64,000 bases of DNA from Azonexus sp. R2A61. Lineage in GTDB: Bacteria; Pseudomonadota; Gammaproteobacteria; Burkholderiales; Rhodocyclaceae. The notes under the pieces were generated by a model. It saw nothing but the letters and a program-made list of their open reading frames with translations. It made no database searches and was not told where the DNA came from. Each line of letters starts with the position of its first letter. Position 1 is the stretch's first letter. The translations under genes and the position numbers were made by a program. Positions 17,294-26,254 of this stretch are shown here, piece by piece. The stretch spans positions 653,485 to 717,484 of the forward strand of contig NZ_JACBFO010000003.1 of NCBI RefSeq assembly GCF_021401135.1, read 5' to 3'.

Positions 17294-19756
17294 TCAGAAA
17301 CTGCCGCGCAGGCTGAGCATGAAGTTGCGCGGCGTGCCGTAGTAGGTCCCGTTGCGGGTGCCGCCGATGGCCGAGAAGTAGGTCTTGTCGGTGACGTTGC
17401 CGACGTTAAGCGCCAGCGACCAGGTCGGATCGATGCGGTAGGCGGCGCGCAGGTCGAGGATGGCGCGGCCGGGGTTGCTCACGCGGACGCCATCGATGAT
17501 ATAAGCCTCGCTCTGCGCGGCCAGGGCGCCGCCGATCGTCCATCTTTCCCACGTGCCGGGCAGACGATAGCTGGTGGCGGTGCGAAACAGGTTGCGCGGG
17601 GTATCGGAACTGATCGAGGCACCGCTTTCATCCTGGGTTTTCAGGTGGGTGTAGCCGGCCGAGACCTGCCAGCCGGTAGCCAGTTGGCCGGCCACTTCGA
17701 GATCGACGCCCTTGCTGCGCATCAGGCTGGCGTTGGTGTAGCAGTCGTTGGTCGTGATCCCGGGGCACATGCCGGCATTCGCTGCGTCGTACAGCGCGAC
17801 GTCGCGTTTCTTGATGCTGAACAGGGCCAGCGCGACGTTGAGCTTGCCGTCGAGCAGTTCGCCTTTCAGACCGGCCTCGTAGTTGGTCCCGACGGCCGGC
17901 TTGAGCGGATTGCCGGAAAGCGTCGAGTACTGGCTTTGCGGGACGAAGGTGCTGGCGTAACTGGTGTAGAGCGACCAGCGCCGATCCAGGTCGTAGACCA
18001 GGCCGGCGTAGGGCGTGAACTGGGCGTTTTCCTGATAGTCGTTGGTGACCTTGCCGGTGATCCGGTTGTCGGTGTGGAAGTCGTACCAGCTGAAGCGGCC
18101 GCCGAGCAGCAGGTGCAGCGGTTCGGCCAGTTGCAGCCGTGCGCTGCCGTAGATGCCGAACTGCCGGTTGCGATCCTTCAGGTCGTTGGCGAAGGCCGGG
18201 GTATCGGGTTCGGGGATCAGCCCGTGGTCGAAGTTGAATACGTCGACCGGCGTGTTCAACGCAATCGTCGTCGACCGGAAGGTGGATGTCATCGTCGACC
18301 AGCTGGTCCCGAACATCATCTGGTGGTCGCCGCCCCAGGCCTCGAAACGCCCCGTGACGTGGGCATCCAGGGCACTGGCGGTGATGTCGCGGTCGACGAA
18401 GTACAAGCTGGCCATCCGGGTGCCGGTCATCGTCGCCGGGTCGATCGCGCCACGGGCCGAGCCCAGTTTCTGGTCGATCGTCGTCCGGCTCTGGTTGAAG
18501 GTCAGCTTGGCCTGCCAGTTGTCGTTCAGACGATGTTCGAGTTCGACGAAGGCGTCGTCGATGCGCGCTTCATGGCGGTTCCAGTTCTGCGCCAGCGAGG
18601 TCGAACGGGAAAGGGGCAGGGGACGGCCGTCGGTGAAGCGCGGCAGACCGAAGATGGCGTAGCCGTCGATGTTCACTTCCTGATGGCGGAATCCGGCGGT
18701 GGCCTTGGTGTCGCTGCCCAGATCGGCGTCGACGACGGCGTAGAGCATCGGTTCCTTGGCGTGCGCCACGTCGTAGAAGAACTTGCGGTCCTGATACACC
18801 GCCACCACCCGGCCGCGCAGCGTGCCGGCTTCATTGAGCGGGCCGCCGCCGTCGACTTCGGTGCGGTAGTTTTCCCAGGAACCGATGCTGGCGACCACAT
18901 CGAGATGCTTTTCCGCACGCGGGCGCTTGCGCACCATGTTGACCACGCCGCTCGGGTCGCCGACGCCGACTGCCAGCGCGCCTGCGCCGCGCAGGACTTC
19001 GACGCGATCGAAAACCGCCGTGTCCATCGGCACCCAGCCGGTCGGGTTGTAAACACCGCCGCCGCCGACTCCGTCGATCAGGTAGTTCTGGGTGGGAATC
19101 TCGAAGCCGCGCAGGATATAGACGTGGGAGCCGAAGTTGCGCTGGGATTTCGATGTGCCGGTGGTCTGCGCGATGACGTCCTCGACGGTGACCAGATTCT
19201 GGTCGTCCATCTGCTGGCGGGTGACGACGGTGACCGATTGCGGCGTCTCGCGGATCGACAGCGGCATCTTGCCGAGGCTCAATACTCGCGTGGTGTAGGA
19301 CCCCGTACCTTCGGTGGTCGGATTGCGTTCCGTGCTGGCGGTGACCGTCATCGGCGCCAGTTGGGCTTCGCCACCGACCGGCAAAGGAATCCTGCGCAGC
19401 AGATAGCCGCTGCCTTGCGGCACGGCCTCCAGGCCGGTCTGCCGCAGCAATTCGCGCAAGGCGACGCCCGGCGTGTAGCTGCCGTTCACGCCCGGGCTGC
19501 GCAAGCCGCCGGTCAGTTCGGTGGAAAACGAGATCAGCAGGCCGCTTTCGCTACCGAAGCGTTTCAGCGTATCGGTCAGATTGCCGGCCGGAATGGCGTA
19601 CTGGCGACTGCTTTCCTGCGCCATGGCCGGGCCGGCCGGTAACGCCGCGGTGATGGCGAGCGAACCCAGCCACAGGCCGCGGATGGCTTGCGCCAACAAA
19701 CGCTGGCGAGAGAATGCCGCCCGGCGTTGCGGCGTCCGGCAGGTGTTTTTCCCCAT
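17294..19756 (-). CDS. TonB-dependent siderophore receptor, transducer type (module E)
   Basis: Outer-membrane receptor of about 820 residues. A long basic N terminus and signal peptide (core WLGSLAITAALPAGPAMA) lead into an STN domain (about 52-125, QYAIPAGNLTDTLKRFGSES), a plug with RETPQSVTVVTRQQMDDQN and LRGFEIPTQNYLIDG, and a barrel ending TYYGTPRNFMLSLRGSF. The YG-PR-F tail and plug resemble FhuE/FpvA-type receptors for coprogen-like or pyoverdine-like siderophores; the ligand is inferred only. The ATG at 19756 has AAAGGGA eight bases upstream. Belongs with the fecI/fecR pair at 19847-21317. Confidence 0.9.
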   Translation of the reverse strand: MGKNTCRTPQRRAAFSRQRLLAQAIRGLWLGSLAITAALPAGPAMAQESSRQYAIPAGNLTDTLKRFGSESGLLISFSTELTGGLRSPGVNGSYTPGVALRELLRQTGLEAVPQGSGYLLRRIPLPVGGEAQLAPMTVTASTERNPTTEGTGSYTTRVLSLGKMPLSIRETPQSVTVVTRQQMDDQNLVTVEDVIAQTTGTSKSQRNFGSHVYILRGFEIPTQNYLIDGVGGGGVYNPTGWVPMDTAVFDRVEVLRGAGALAVGVGDPSGVVNMVRKRPRAEKHLDVVASIGSWENYRTEVDGGGPLNEAGTLRGRVVAVYQDRKFFYDVAHAKEPMLYAVVDADLGSDTKATAGFRHQEVNIDGYAIFGLPRFTDGRPLPLSRSTSLAQNWNRHEARIDDAFVELEHRLNDNWQAKLTFNQSRTTIDQKLGSARGAIDPATMTGTRMASLYFVDRDITASALDAHVTGRFEAWGGDHQMMFGTSWSTMTSTFRSTTIALNTPVDVFNFDHGLIPEPDTPAFANDLKDRNRQFGIYGSARLQLAEPLHLLLGGRFSWYDFHTDNRITGKVTNDYQENAQFTPYAGLVYDLDRRWSLYTSYASTFVPQSQYSTLSGNPLKPAVGTNYEAGLKGELLDGKLNVALALFSIKKRDVALYDAANAGMCPGITTNDCYTNASLMRSKGVDLEVAGQLATGWQVSAGYTHLKTQDESGASISSDTPRNLFRTATSYRLPGTWERWTIGGALAAQSEAYIIDGVRVSNPGRAILDLRAAYRIDPTWSLALNVGNVTDKTYFSAIGGTRNGTYYGTPRNFMLSLRGSF

Positions 19757-19846
19757 GGAGATCCCTTTCGTTGAGTGTCTGGAAAACGAGCTTTCGTTAT
19801 CCATGCCCCGCGAAAACGGGAAAGGGATCAGGTCCCGGGCAAATAA

Positions 19847-20833
19847 TCAGGCCGGCAGGATTTCGTGACGGGTCCGTCCCCACCAGCGTTGCCGCGTTTC
19901 GACGCGAATTGGCAGGGTGCGGACGAGCATGCCGAGAACCGCCGGTGGATCGCCCAGCGGATAGCTTCCGCTGACCTTGAGTGCCGCCAGGGCAGGGGAG
20001 CAGTCCAGCGGCTGGCCGCTCAGGCGGGCGAATTCGGTGATGAAGGCGGGCAGGGGCATGTCCTCGACGACGAGCATGCCGTGCATCCAGGCGAGGTCGG
20101 TGCCGTGGCTCGCGGATACGGTCGACACCGCGTGCACCGAAAAATCCGCCTGCTGGCCGGTTGCCAGCACGCGTGCATCGTCGTTCGCCGAGCGCGGCCG
20201 CAGCGCGACCCGGCCCTGGTAGACGGCGACATGGCTATGTGTGCCATCGGCCAGCGTCCGCACGGTAAACCGGGTGCCCAAGGCTTGCGCGCGGCCTTGG
20301 GGGGTATCGACGAAAAACGGCCGGCCGGCCGGGTCGACCGCAGTCGTCACGTGGATTTCGCCACGCCGCAGGATCAACCGGCGTTCGAAGGCATCGAAGT
20401 GGATGTCGAGCGCGCTGTCGGCATTGAGATCGACGTAACTGCCATCGTGCAGCGTGAGTTGTCGGCGTTGGCCGGGCGCAGTACGTTCGCTGGCCAGCAA
20501 AATCGGCAACTCGCGGTGGTTGACCGCAAGCAGCGTCGCGCCGCCGCCGGCCAGCAGGAGTGCCAGCCGCTTGATCGCCAGGCGGCGCGATTTTCGGGGC
20601 GCCAAGGTGGCGTGCGCCAGCGCAGCCGGAACCTGCTTCAACCCGGCACCGAAGGCTTCGAGTTTTGCCCAGGCCGCCCGGTGTTCCGGCGCCGCATCGT
20701 GCCAGTGTTGCCAACGCCGGCGCAGATCGGCGTTGGCGCGATCCTCGCTGAGTTCGATCAGCCACAGCGCCGCCTGATGACGCACATCGGCCGGCTCTCG
20801 CATCATCAAGGTGGATTTTTCAGTGTTGGACAT
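19847..20833 (-). CDS. fecR: FecR-family anti-sigma/signal transducer (module E)
   Basis: FecR-type regulator of about 328 residues with DUF4880 (HQAALWLIELSEDRA), a membrane helix (about 92-112, LALLLAGGGATLLAV), FecR domain (RTAPGQRRQLTLHDGS through ALGTRFTV) and a C-terminal receptor-contact segment. The ATG at 20833 overlaps the last 14 bases of the sigma gene. An internal ATG at 20806 is a possible alternative start. Confidence 0.85.
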   Translation of the reverse strand: MSNTEKSTLMMREPADVRHQAALWLIELSEDRANADLRRRWQHWHDAAPEHRAAWAKLEAFGAGLKQVPAALAHATLAPRKSRRLAIKRLALLLAGGGATLLAVNHRELPILLASERTAPGQRRQLTLHDGSYVDLNADSALDIHFDAFERRLILRRGEIHVTTAVDPAGRPFFVDTPQGRAQALGTRFTVRTLADGTHSHVAVYQGRVALRPRSANDDARVLATGQQADFSVHAVSTVSASHGTDLAWMHGMLVVEDMPLPAFITEFARLSGQPLDCSPALAALKVSGSYPLGDPPAVLGMLVRTLPIRVETRQRWWGRTRHEILPA

Positions 20834-21317
20834 CGTCGAAACAACAAGCAACCAGTGCTCGGGCAATGTGGCGCTTGACCGTGGGAATCGAGATGCCGAG
20901 ACGCTGTGCAATGTCGGATTGCGTCAGGCCATCGAGCTGGAACAGCAGGAAGGCCCGGCGAATGACGGGGCCCAGCGCATCCAGCCGGCGGTCGATCTCG
21001 ATCAGCGTTTCCAGCATCAATGCCCGTTGCTCGGGCGATGGTGCGCTGGCTTCCGGCATTTGCGCCAGCGCTTCCAGCCAGGCCTGTTCGAGTTTCTGCC
21101 GACGGAAATGGTTGGCGACCAGGCCTTGTGCCACCGTCGTCAGAAACGCGCGCGGCTCGCGGACGTCGAGCGGCACGTCGCGAGCCAGCAATCTCAGGAA
21201 AGTGTCCTGGGCCAGATCGGCGGCCCGGTGAGTGCAACCCAGTTTCTTGCGCAGCCACGCGTGCAGCCAGCCGTGATGGTCTGAGTAAAGTTCGGCAACG
21301 GGATGGGTGGCAGCCAC
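20820..21317 (-). CDS. fecI: ECF sigma factor, FecI family (module E)
   Basis: ECF sigma factor of 165 residues. Region 2 ADLAQDTFLRLL; region 4 GLTQSDIAQRLGISIPTVKRHI. GTG start by alignment with the other four; the ribosome site here is weaker. Its promoter block is cut short about 70 bases upstream by the left end of a Tn7-like element, so normal iron control may be altered. Confidence 0.88.
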   Translation of the reverse strand: MAATHPVAELYSDHHGWLHAWLRKKLGCTHRAADLAQDTFLRLLARDVPLDVREPRAFLTTVAQGLVANHFRRQKLEQAWLEALAQMPEASAPSPEQRALMLETLIEIDRRLDALGPVIRRAFLLFQLDGLTQSDIAQRLGISIPTVKRHIARALVACCFDDVQH

Positions 21318-21370
21318 GGAATGAAGTCCATTGTTCAGAGATTCGTGGCTGGCTAGGCGACTGGTGTCGA

Positions 21371-21392
21371 TGGCTGGCTATCGAGAATTATA
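21371..21392 (-). promoter_or_regulatory. Truncated fecI module E promoter/Fur site
   Basis: TGGCTGGCTATCGAGAATT is shared with the other fecI promoters. Where the others continue GTTCTTATTTTC, this copy switches after GAATT to ATAGTCGGGTGACAC, the terminus of the mobile element. Only half of the palindromic operator is left. Confidence 0.6.
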
Positions 21393-21573
21393 GTCGGGTG
21401 ACACAAATCTAGGTCTTGGTTTTTTTTGTAACTGACTGATTCTTTGGACTCCGCTTTTTCCTGGGGGGTTAGATCGCGGTCAATCAATTGACTGCAATCT
21501 AACCCCCCACGCCATGAAGTGTTGCAATTCTGCCCCTCGTCCGCTGCGCCGACACCACAAAGTAGCCCCTCAG
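21392..21573. repeat. Left transposon end with repeated transposase-type sites
   Basis: Outermost copy: GGGTGACACAAATCTAGG (21396-21412). Further related sites lie at 21463-21482 (inverted), 21489-21508, 21521-21539 and 21553-21573 (CACCACAAAGTAGCCCCTC). They match the right-end consensus CCACAAACTAGCCCC to varying degree. The stretch 21318-21780 holds no convincing gene apart from a possible frame-shifted tail of the tniQ product. Confidence 0.65.
21463..21508. repeat. 46-bp near-perfect inverted repeat in the left end
   Basis: GGGGGGTTAGAT at 21463 pairs with ATCTAACCCCCC at 21497, and pairing continues inward (GTCAAT against ATTGAC) almost to the centre. Each arm resembles one transposase site, so this is a head-to-head pair of sites. 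It would also form a strong hairpin that shields the operon end from outside transcription. Confidence 0.7.
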
Positions 21574-21779
21574 CCCTAACCAGCAAATTTCACCAACCGA
21601 TGAAGCGTGTCATTTCTGAGGGGGCGAGGGCTTGGTTAGGGGGACTGGGAGGACGACTTTGTGCGGACTGCTAGCTAAATAAGCAATATCAGCACCGAAG
21701 GAGCGGTTGGTCAGCACGATGAGGGGATGGCGCAAATTGAGGTGTGCTAGCAGCGCGAACGCTTTTGCTAGACCAGTAT

Positions 21780-23102
21780 TCACGCTACTGCCAAGTAGAT
21801 CCCTCGTTCCCAACTTGTCGAATGCCTGGCTAAAATCACGCTGATTGGGAAGTATCCGTGCTCCCTCCAGCATCCGAGCCGACCTGACCAACGATTACAA
21901 GCTGTCAACCAGCTTTCATTAAAACGTGTGGTGTCGGTCCTACTGATTTCGAGTAGAAAACGATGCCATTCGTTGGCAATTTTCTCTGCCGCTATCTGGG
22001 TGGCTGCCAATATGGCGCGCACGAAACTTTTATCCTCAAGCATTTTGAATGAAATCGAACGTTGTGCGCTCAGCAATTCCATAATTGCGTTAGATGAGAA
22101 CTCAGTACTAAATCTCCTCTCTTCAAGAACCTCAGAGAGATGCTCAAATTGGGCACGAAAGATTAGCTTTGCGTGGACCAAAGGTGGAACAGTTGGGTCA
22201 TCTGGAACTGGAACTCCAAAACTTGGCATGCGGAGATTTCGACGATAGTCATTAAGTTCGCATCCCCAGGGAAGTTGGCGAGCAATGTCGTAGGCTGGCA
22301 CGCTAAGATATTTCAATGGCCGTTCAAAACTGATATCGACCGAAAAAGGACCGAAGATATCAAGGTCCGGAGCGGACTTAGGGCTTGGAATGTTCGAATC
22401 AGGAACAAGTGCCCTAAGTACTGCGAATACTGCTCGGCGTCTGTGTTGCTCCTCCCCTTCTTCAAGGAAACGCGTCGTGTCCCACCCCAAAGCACATGGC
22501 CAAAGGATGCGCTGCTCGTCATTAATTTCTCTTAGCCACCGGTGGATGAGATCGAGTCGATGGAGGTGATCGGGTGGCCTCCAGGCATCAAGCTTCCGCT
22601 CAATCAACACACTGCCGCCAAAGGGGTGTCCGCACTTTCTGCAGGAAAATTTAGGAAGGCGATCATTGTTTCCCAGATAATATGCAGGCGTCTTTGCACC
22701 GCAACGATCACAAATGCTGAGATGTGGCTCCTTGTGGATTGGGCAATCGTCGAATCCATCGATTTGAGCAATTGCCGCCTGAAAGCCTGAGCTCATGCAC
22801 GTACGACAGTACCGTAGCGTTTGGTCGCCTGCCAACGCACCATGCATGTACCACGAAAGCCTGGAGAGGCTTGAGTCTTGAATCAGACGCGCGAGCGAAG
22901 CGGCTGGCTCGTTTAACGACTGCGGTGGTTTCGGCCGCAAGAGACTGGCACCCGCAGGGCTTTTCCAACAAATCACTTCTTTGAAGTAGCTTGCAGGAAG
23001 GGCGTTGGCATGGATGAGCTTCGCCACGATGGAATAGGGCCCTTCTCCCAGTGCATTCCATTGAGAATGCCAAATGAGTCCGCCAAGCGTGGGGATTGCC
23101 AT
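21780..23102 (-). CDS. tniQ: TniQ-family transposition target-selection protein
   Basis: 440 residues. TniQ/TnsD-family proteins link the transposase machinery to a target site. Zinc-ligand clusters are visible: CRTC (about 130), CPIH and CDRCGAKT (about 150-170), and CRKCGHPFGG (about 185). The N terminus has HSQWNALGEGPYSIVAKLIHAN, a TniQ-like opening. It starts 10 bases past the TniB stop with a poor ribosome site, so coupling is likely. Near the 3' end the reading frame may have shifted: another frame (21610-21891) continues with protein-like sequence (GLAKAFALLAHLNLRHPL). Host-directed target specificity is unknown. Confidence 0.8.
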   Translation of the reverse strand: MAIPTLGGLIWHSQWNALGEGPYSIVAKLIHANALPASYFKEVICWKSPAGASLLRPKPPQSLNEPAASLARLIQDSSLSRLSWYMHGALAGDQTLRYCRTCMSSGFQAAIAQIDGFDDCPIHKEPHLSICDRCGAKTPAYYLGNNDRLPKFSCRKCGHPFGGSVLIERKLDAWRPPDHLHRLDLIHRWLREINDEQRILWPCALGWDTTRFLEEGEEQHRRRAVFAVLRALVPDSNIPSPKSAPDLDIFGPFSVDISFERPLKYLSVPAYDIARQLPWGCELNDYRRNLRMPSFGVPVPDDPTVPPLVHAKLIFRAQFEHLSEVLEERRFSTEFSSNAIMELLSAQRSISFKMLEDKSFVRAILAATQIAAEKIANEWHRFLLEISRTDTTRFNESWLTACNRWSGRLGCWREHGYFPISVILARHSTSWERGIYLAVA

Positions 23103-23112
23103 GAAGGTATGG

Positions 23113-24177
23113 CTAGATCAAGGAGTCGATAAACTTGGAATGAAGAACGGCCGCATCCCAATCGTCCGGGGTGCTCTTGAATTTCGCCACGTCGATTGCC
23201 ATCTGCCCGGTTAGAAACTGGGTCACCGTATCGCCTACCCACTGCATCCCGATGTCACCAAGCTTACGGTTGACGCTGGCGGCTGATCGAACGAATGCGT
23301 CCCACGCATTTTGGGCTTCATCGGCGAGACGCCAACCGCTTGCATACGCCAGTGGAAGAAAGAACTCTGAATAGCTTAGTTTGGAGCCAGCTGGATACTC
23401 ACAGCGCTTAATATTGTCATATTCTGACAGGAAGAACTTTAAATCCTCGATGCTGCGAATGCCGGCGAATGATTCTGGCTTCATCAGGAACCTCGCCCAT
23501 AGATCCTTGCGCTTAGATCGGAAGCTTGAAGCTAGCTCTTCCAGCCTGAGGTCACCGAAGATCACCGTCGAGAGAACATAACGATCGTCCTGACGAAGTT
23601 GGTTTGAAAAATCCCGCAGGAATGTGTACTCACGTCCCCCCCAGTTCTGTCCTTCATCAATGAATAGACAGAAGTGCCTTCCCCCTGCATTAATACATGC
23701 AGTAATAATTGCACCGCGAAGGCGACTGGAACGGTCCTGTGCGCTACCGTCGATTGGGAGCCCAAAGGCGATGAGGAGATCGCCATAGAATGTCCGTTCT
23801 GTTACTGCATCGTGAGTTATTGCGCTCACGAGTTGACTAGCTACGTCCGGGAGAACATCTGTAAGGTGTCGCGCAATCATCTCAAGTGCCGTAGATTTCC
23901 CAGCACGAAAGTCGGCCAGGAAGGAGCATCCTAGGCGCTTAAATCTCACTGCATCGCTAGCGATGAGAAAGGCGTCCTTAATCGCATTGGTCAGGATTTG
24001 CACTGGCCGTTGATATATCGGATGGTTAGTAAGATGATATTCGCGATCAGGACCTGCACTTAGCGTAGCTGAGCGCAATGAGTTGCTGCGTTCACTTTGT
24101 TCCTTATTTTCTGCTAAGGAACAATTTTTCATGGTTTCTTGCTGCGTGTCGTGAATGTCAATTTCCAAGTCAGACAT
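23113..24177 (-). CDS. tniB: TniB-like AAA+ transposition ATPase
   Basis: 354 residues, similar to TniB/TnsC. These ATPases bind DNA, activate the DDE transposase and enforce target immunity. The P-loop reads FLADFRAGKST (about 95), where the usual first glycine is alanine. Walker B is HFCLFIDEGQN (about 168). Start ATG has GGAG nine bases upstream. Lies 25 bases after the transposase gene in the tniA-tniB-tniQ order typical of Tn5053-like elements. Confidence 0.85.
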   Translation of the reverse strand: MSDLEIDIHDTQQETMKNCSLAENKEQSERSNSLRSATLSAGPDREYHLTNHPIYQRPVQILTNAIKDAFLIASDAVRFKRLGCSFLADFRAGKSTALEMIARHLTDVLPDVASQLVSAITHDAVTERTFYGDLLIAFGLPIDGSAQDRSSRLRGAIITACINAGGRHFCLFIDEGQNWGGREYTFLRDFSNQLRQDDRYVLSTVIFGDLRLEELASSFRSKRKDLWARFLMKPESFAGIRSIEDLKFFLSEYDNIKRCEYPAGSKLSYSEFFLPLAYASGWRLADEAQNAWDAFVRSAASVNRKLGDIGMQWVGDTVTQFLTGQMAIDVAKFKSTPDDWDAAVLHSKFIDSLI

Positions 24178-24202
24178 GACTGGTGCTCCGAGGTATAGAT
24201 GC

Positions 24203-26254
24203 CTACTCCCAATTCGAAGGCAGGCGAGCAGAAATAAGGACGCGGCGATTGCTTTGCTTTTGACGTGATGTGTTACCTCGAGTAACGGTCATAGTGTCGG
24301 CAGCGAGCAGGCTGTCCGCCACAGCGGAAGCATCCGATGAAATTCTAGAGTTACCGCTTGCAGTGGCCTGCGAGATTGCCTTCGCTTCAAGATGGACAAG
24401 ATAGACTGCGACCGGATCGCCACCATCTGGAACCCACATCTGACCTTCGCGGATTAGGGCATTGATGACCTGCCGGGTTTGCAGAGTGTGTGCAGATAGC
24501 ATCCAACCACGGTTCATGCAGTCGAGTTGGCCGATATACTGGCCGCTGTCCAGGTAGCACTCGACAGTGCGTATGTCCTGTGGAAGGTGAACGTAGACAT
24601 GTCGACCTATAAGGTCGTACTGCGATGATAGGCAGACAGCGGTGTAACGCTCTTCACCGATCTCAACGTAAGGAGGCACTCGATTTTTTACACTGCCAGC
24701 AATCCGCCTTCTCAGAATCTGTACCCCGATGCGAGGCGAATTGGCCGTGTGCGGTGGACGAATGCGGGGGATCCAGCAGTAGGAACGAATCGCTAAGCTT
24801 GCTCGTAAGGAGTCGAGAGGACTGACTCCGCCCAAGCTGCTGTGTGGCTTGGCGTTGTAGTTGGCGAGCAGTATGTCCACCAGTTCGATTAGTTCATGCC
24901 ATTCAATTCCCTTGCCAGTGGCCTCAATGACTGGGTTATTTGCACGCTGGGGATCTTGGGTGCCGGTACCCATTGACGAAGGTAGTCGCTGAAATCCGTA
25001 TCTCTCAAGTGTCCCGAAGAATCGCTCAGTGATGGCGTTTCGCCACCAGTGGCCGACACCCCCCCATACAATCGCACAACCCAACGATTCTCTGAGCCGT
25101 GAGCGTATGCCATTGGCGAAGTGTTGCGCAGCGTTGTCGAGACGAAGAAGGGCGGGATTAATCTCGGTGATGCCGTCGACTACCCCGTTTGGGAAACCAG
25201 CGCCTTCCGCATAGCGCATTCCCTCAATGGTCAGTGCTCTGGGTTTCCACGGCGTGTTAGCCATTGCGTAGGCCTCCTCGACATGTGCTGCCTCAATCTG
25301 AGGTCGAATGCAGACGGAGTACCCAGTTACGACACGTTTGTTGTGGCACAAAGTTGCCACGATTTGGATCCTGGTAACAGGAATCTTCTGAGGCCCGCTT
25401 TCTCCTTCGAGAATGATGAAGCCAATGCAATCCACTGTGTGGGCATCACACCCTATGACATCAAATGGAGCGGTAGCAAGATTAAAACTCTGCGGTCCTG
25501 TTCCAAGATGCTGCCGATCGGCTACATCCTCGCCGAACCAAACTGCGGTTGTGCTGGGATTTATGGCGATGAAGTGGTTGATGTAGCGCTCAATCGCACG
25601 GCGTGCATTAGAACGGCCATCGTGCGGGTAGGTCCCGAGTGGAATCTTGGGCTGCTTATTTTCTCCTTGCGCCTTCGAGAATGCCGCGATGAAATTTCGA
25701 GCCACGCTGCGGACATCGGGCTTGCGGGCAGCGATCTTCTTGCCGCCGTTGCCTTTCTCAATCATATTGTGGAGCATCTCCCTCCAAACAGGATGCTCTC
25801 GCAACCACTTTTGAAATTGCCCTGCAGTACCGTTGCCGACATTCACACGCGTGTAGGGCTTCAAGCGCAGTTGGCTTATCAGTCCCGACCAACCGGCAAT
25901 TCCCTCGCCATTCAGGGGATTCGGAAGTAGGCAACGATTGAATTGTCGATAAAACACCTCCCGTGAGCATTGGGCTTCGCTGAGTGCTAACTTCAATGAA
26001 CCACTGCTCAGATAAACCTTGATCCCGCGCTGAAGGCGATCGAATCGCTGTGCTATCTCGGTTGCACGTTTTTCGGCTTCGACTGCCGAAAGGTGTGGAA
26101 ACCAGCCTAGGAGGTCTGCAGCATTTGGAGTGCTAGCACTTGGCCATTCTTCGCAATTTCGGTGCTCATAGGGAATTGTCTGGAATGTGTAATGTGGAGG
26201 CACAACCACGCTGGGTTGTGGGTGAACCTGTTCGCTCAGAGTGTCAATTGCCAT
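24203..26254 (-). CDS. tniA: TniA/TnsB-like DDE transposase
   Basis: About 683 residues. Retroviral-integrase-fold transposase that cuts and joins transposon ends. The catalytic triad is visible: D in FDVIGCDAHTVD, D in LLRLDNAAQHF, and E in NAITERFFGTLE. It is followed by a Mu-type C-terminal beta-barrel region (NRVPPYVEIGEERYTAV). The ATG at 26254 is chosen for AGGAG seven bases upstream; it overlaps the upstream gene by 11 bases. The frame stays open to 26368, where it is the upstream gene out of frame. Confidence 0.88.
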   Translation of the reverse strand: MAIDTLSEQVHPQPSVVVPPHYTFQTIPYEHRNCEEWPSASTPNAADLLGWFPHLSAVEAEKRATEIAQRFDRLQRGIKVYLSSGSLKLALSEAQCSREVFYRQFNRCLLPNPLNGEGIAGWSGLISQLRLKPYTRVNVGNGTAGQFQKWLREHPVWREMLHNMIEKGNGGKKIAARKPDVRSVARNFIAAFSKAQGENKQPKIPLGTYPHDGRSNARRAIERYINHFIAINPSTTAVWFGEDVADRQHLGTGPQSFNLATAPFDVIGCDAHTVDCIGFIILEGESGPQKIPVTRIQIVATLCHNKRVVTGYSVCIRPQIEAAHVEEAYAMANTPWKPRALTIEGMRYAEGAGFPNGVVDGITEINPALLRLDNAAQHFANGIRSRLRESLGCAIVWGGVGHWWRNAITERFFGTLERYGFQRLPSSMGTGTQDPQRANNPVIEATGKGIEWHELIELVDILLANYNAKPHSSLGGVSPLDSLRASLAIRSYCWIPRIRPPHTANSPRIGVQILRRRIAGSVKNRVPPYVEIGEERYTAVCLSSQYDLIGRHVYVHLPQDIRTVECYLDSGQYIGQLDCMNRGWMLSAHTLQTRQVINALIREGQMWVPDGGDPVAVYLVHLEAKAISQATASGNSRISSDASAVADSLLAADTMTVTRGNTSRQKQSNRRVLISARLPSNWE

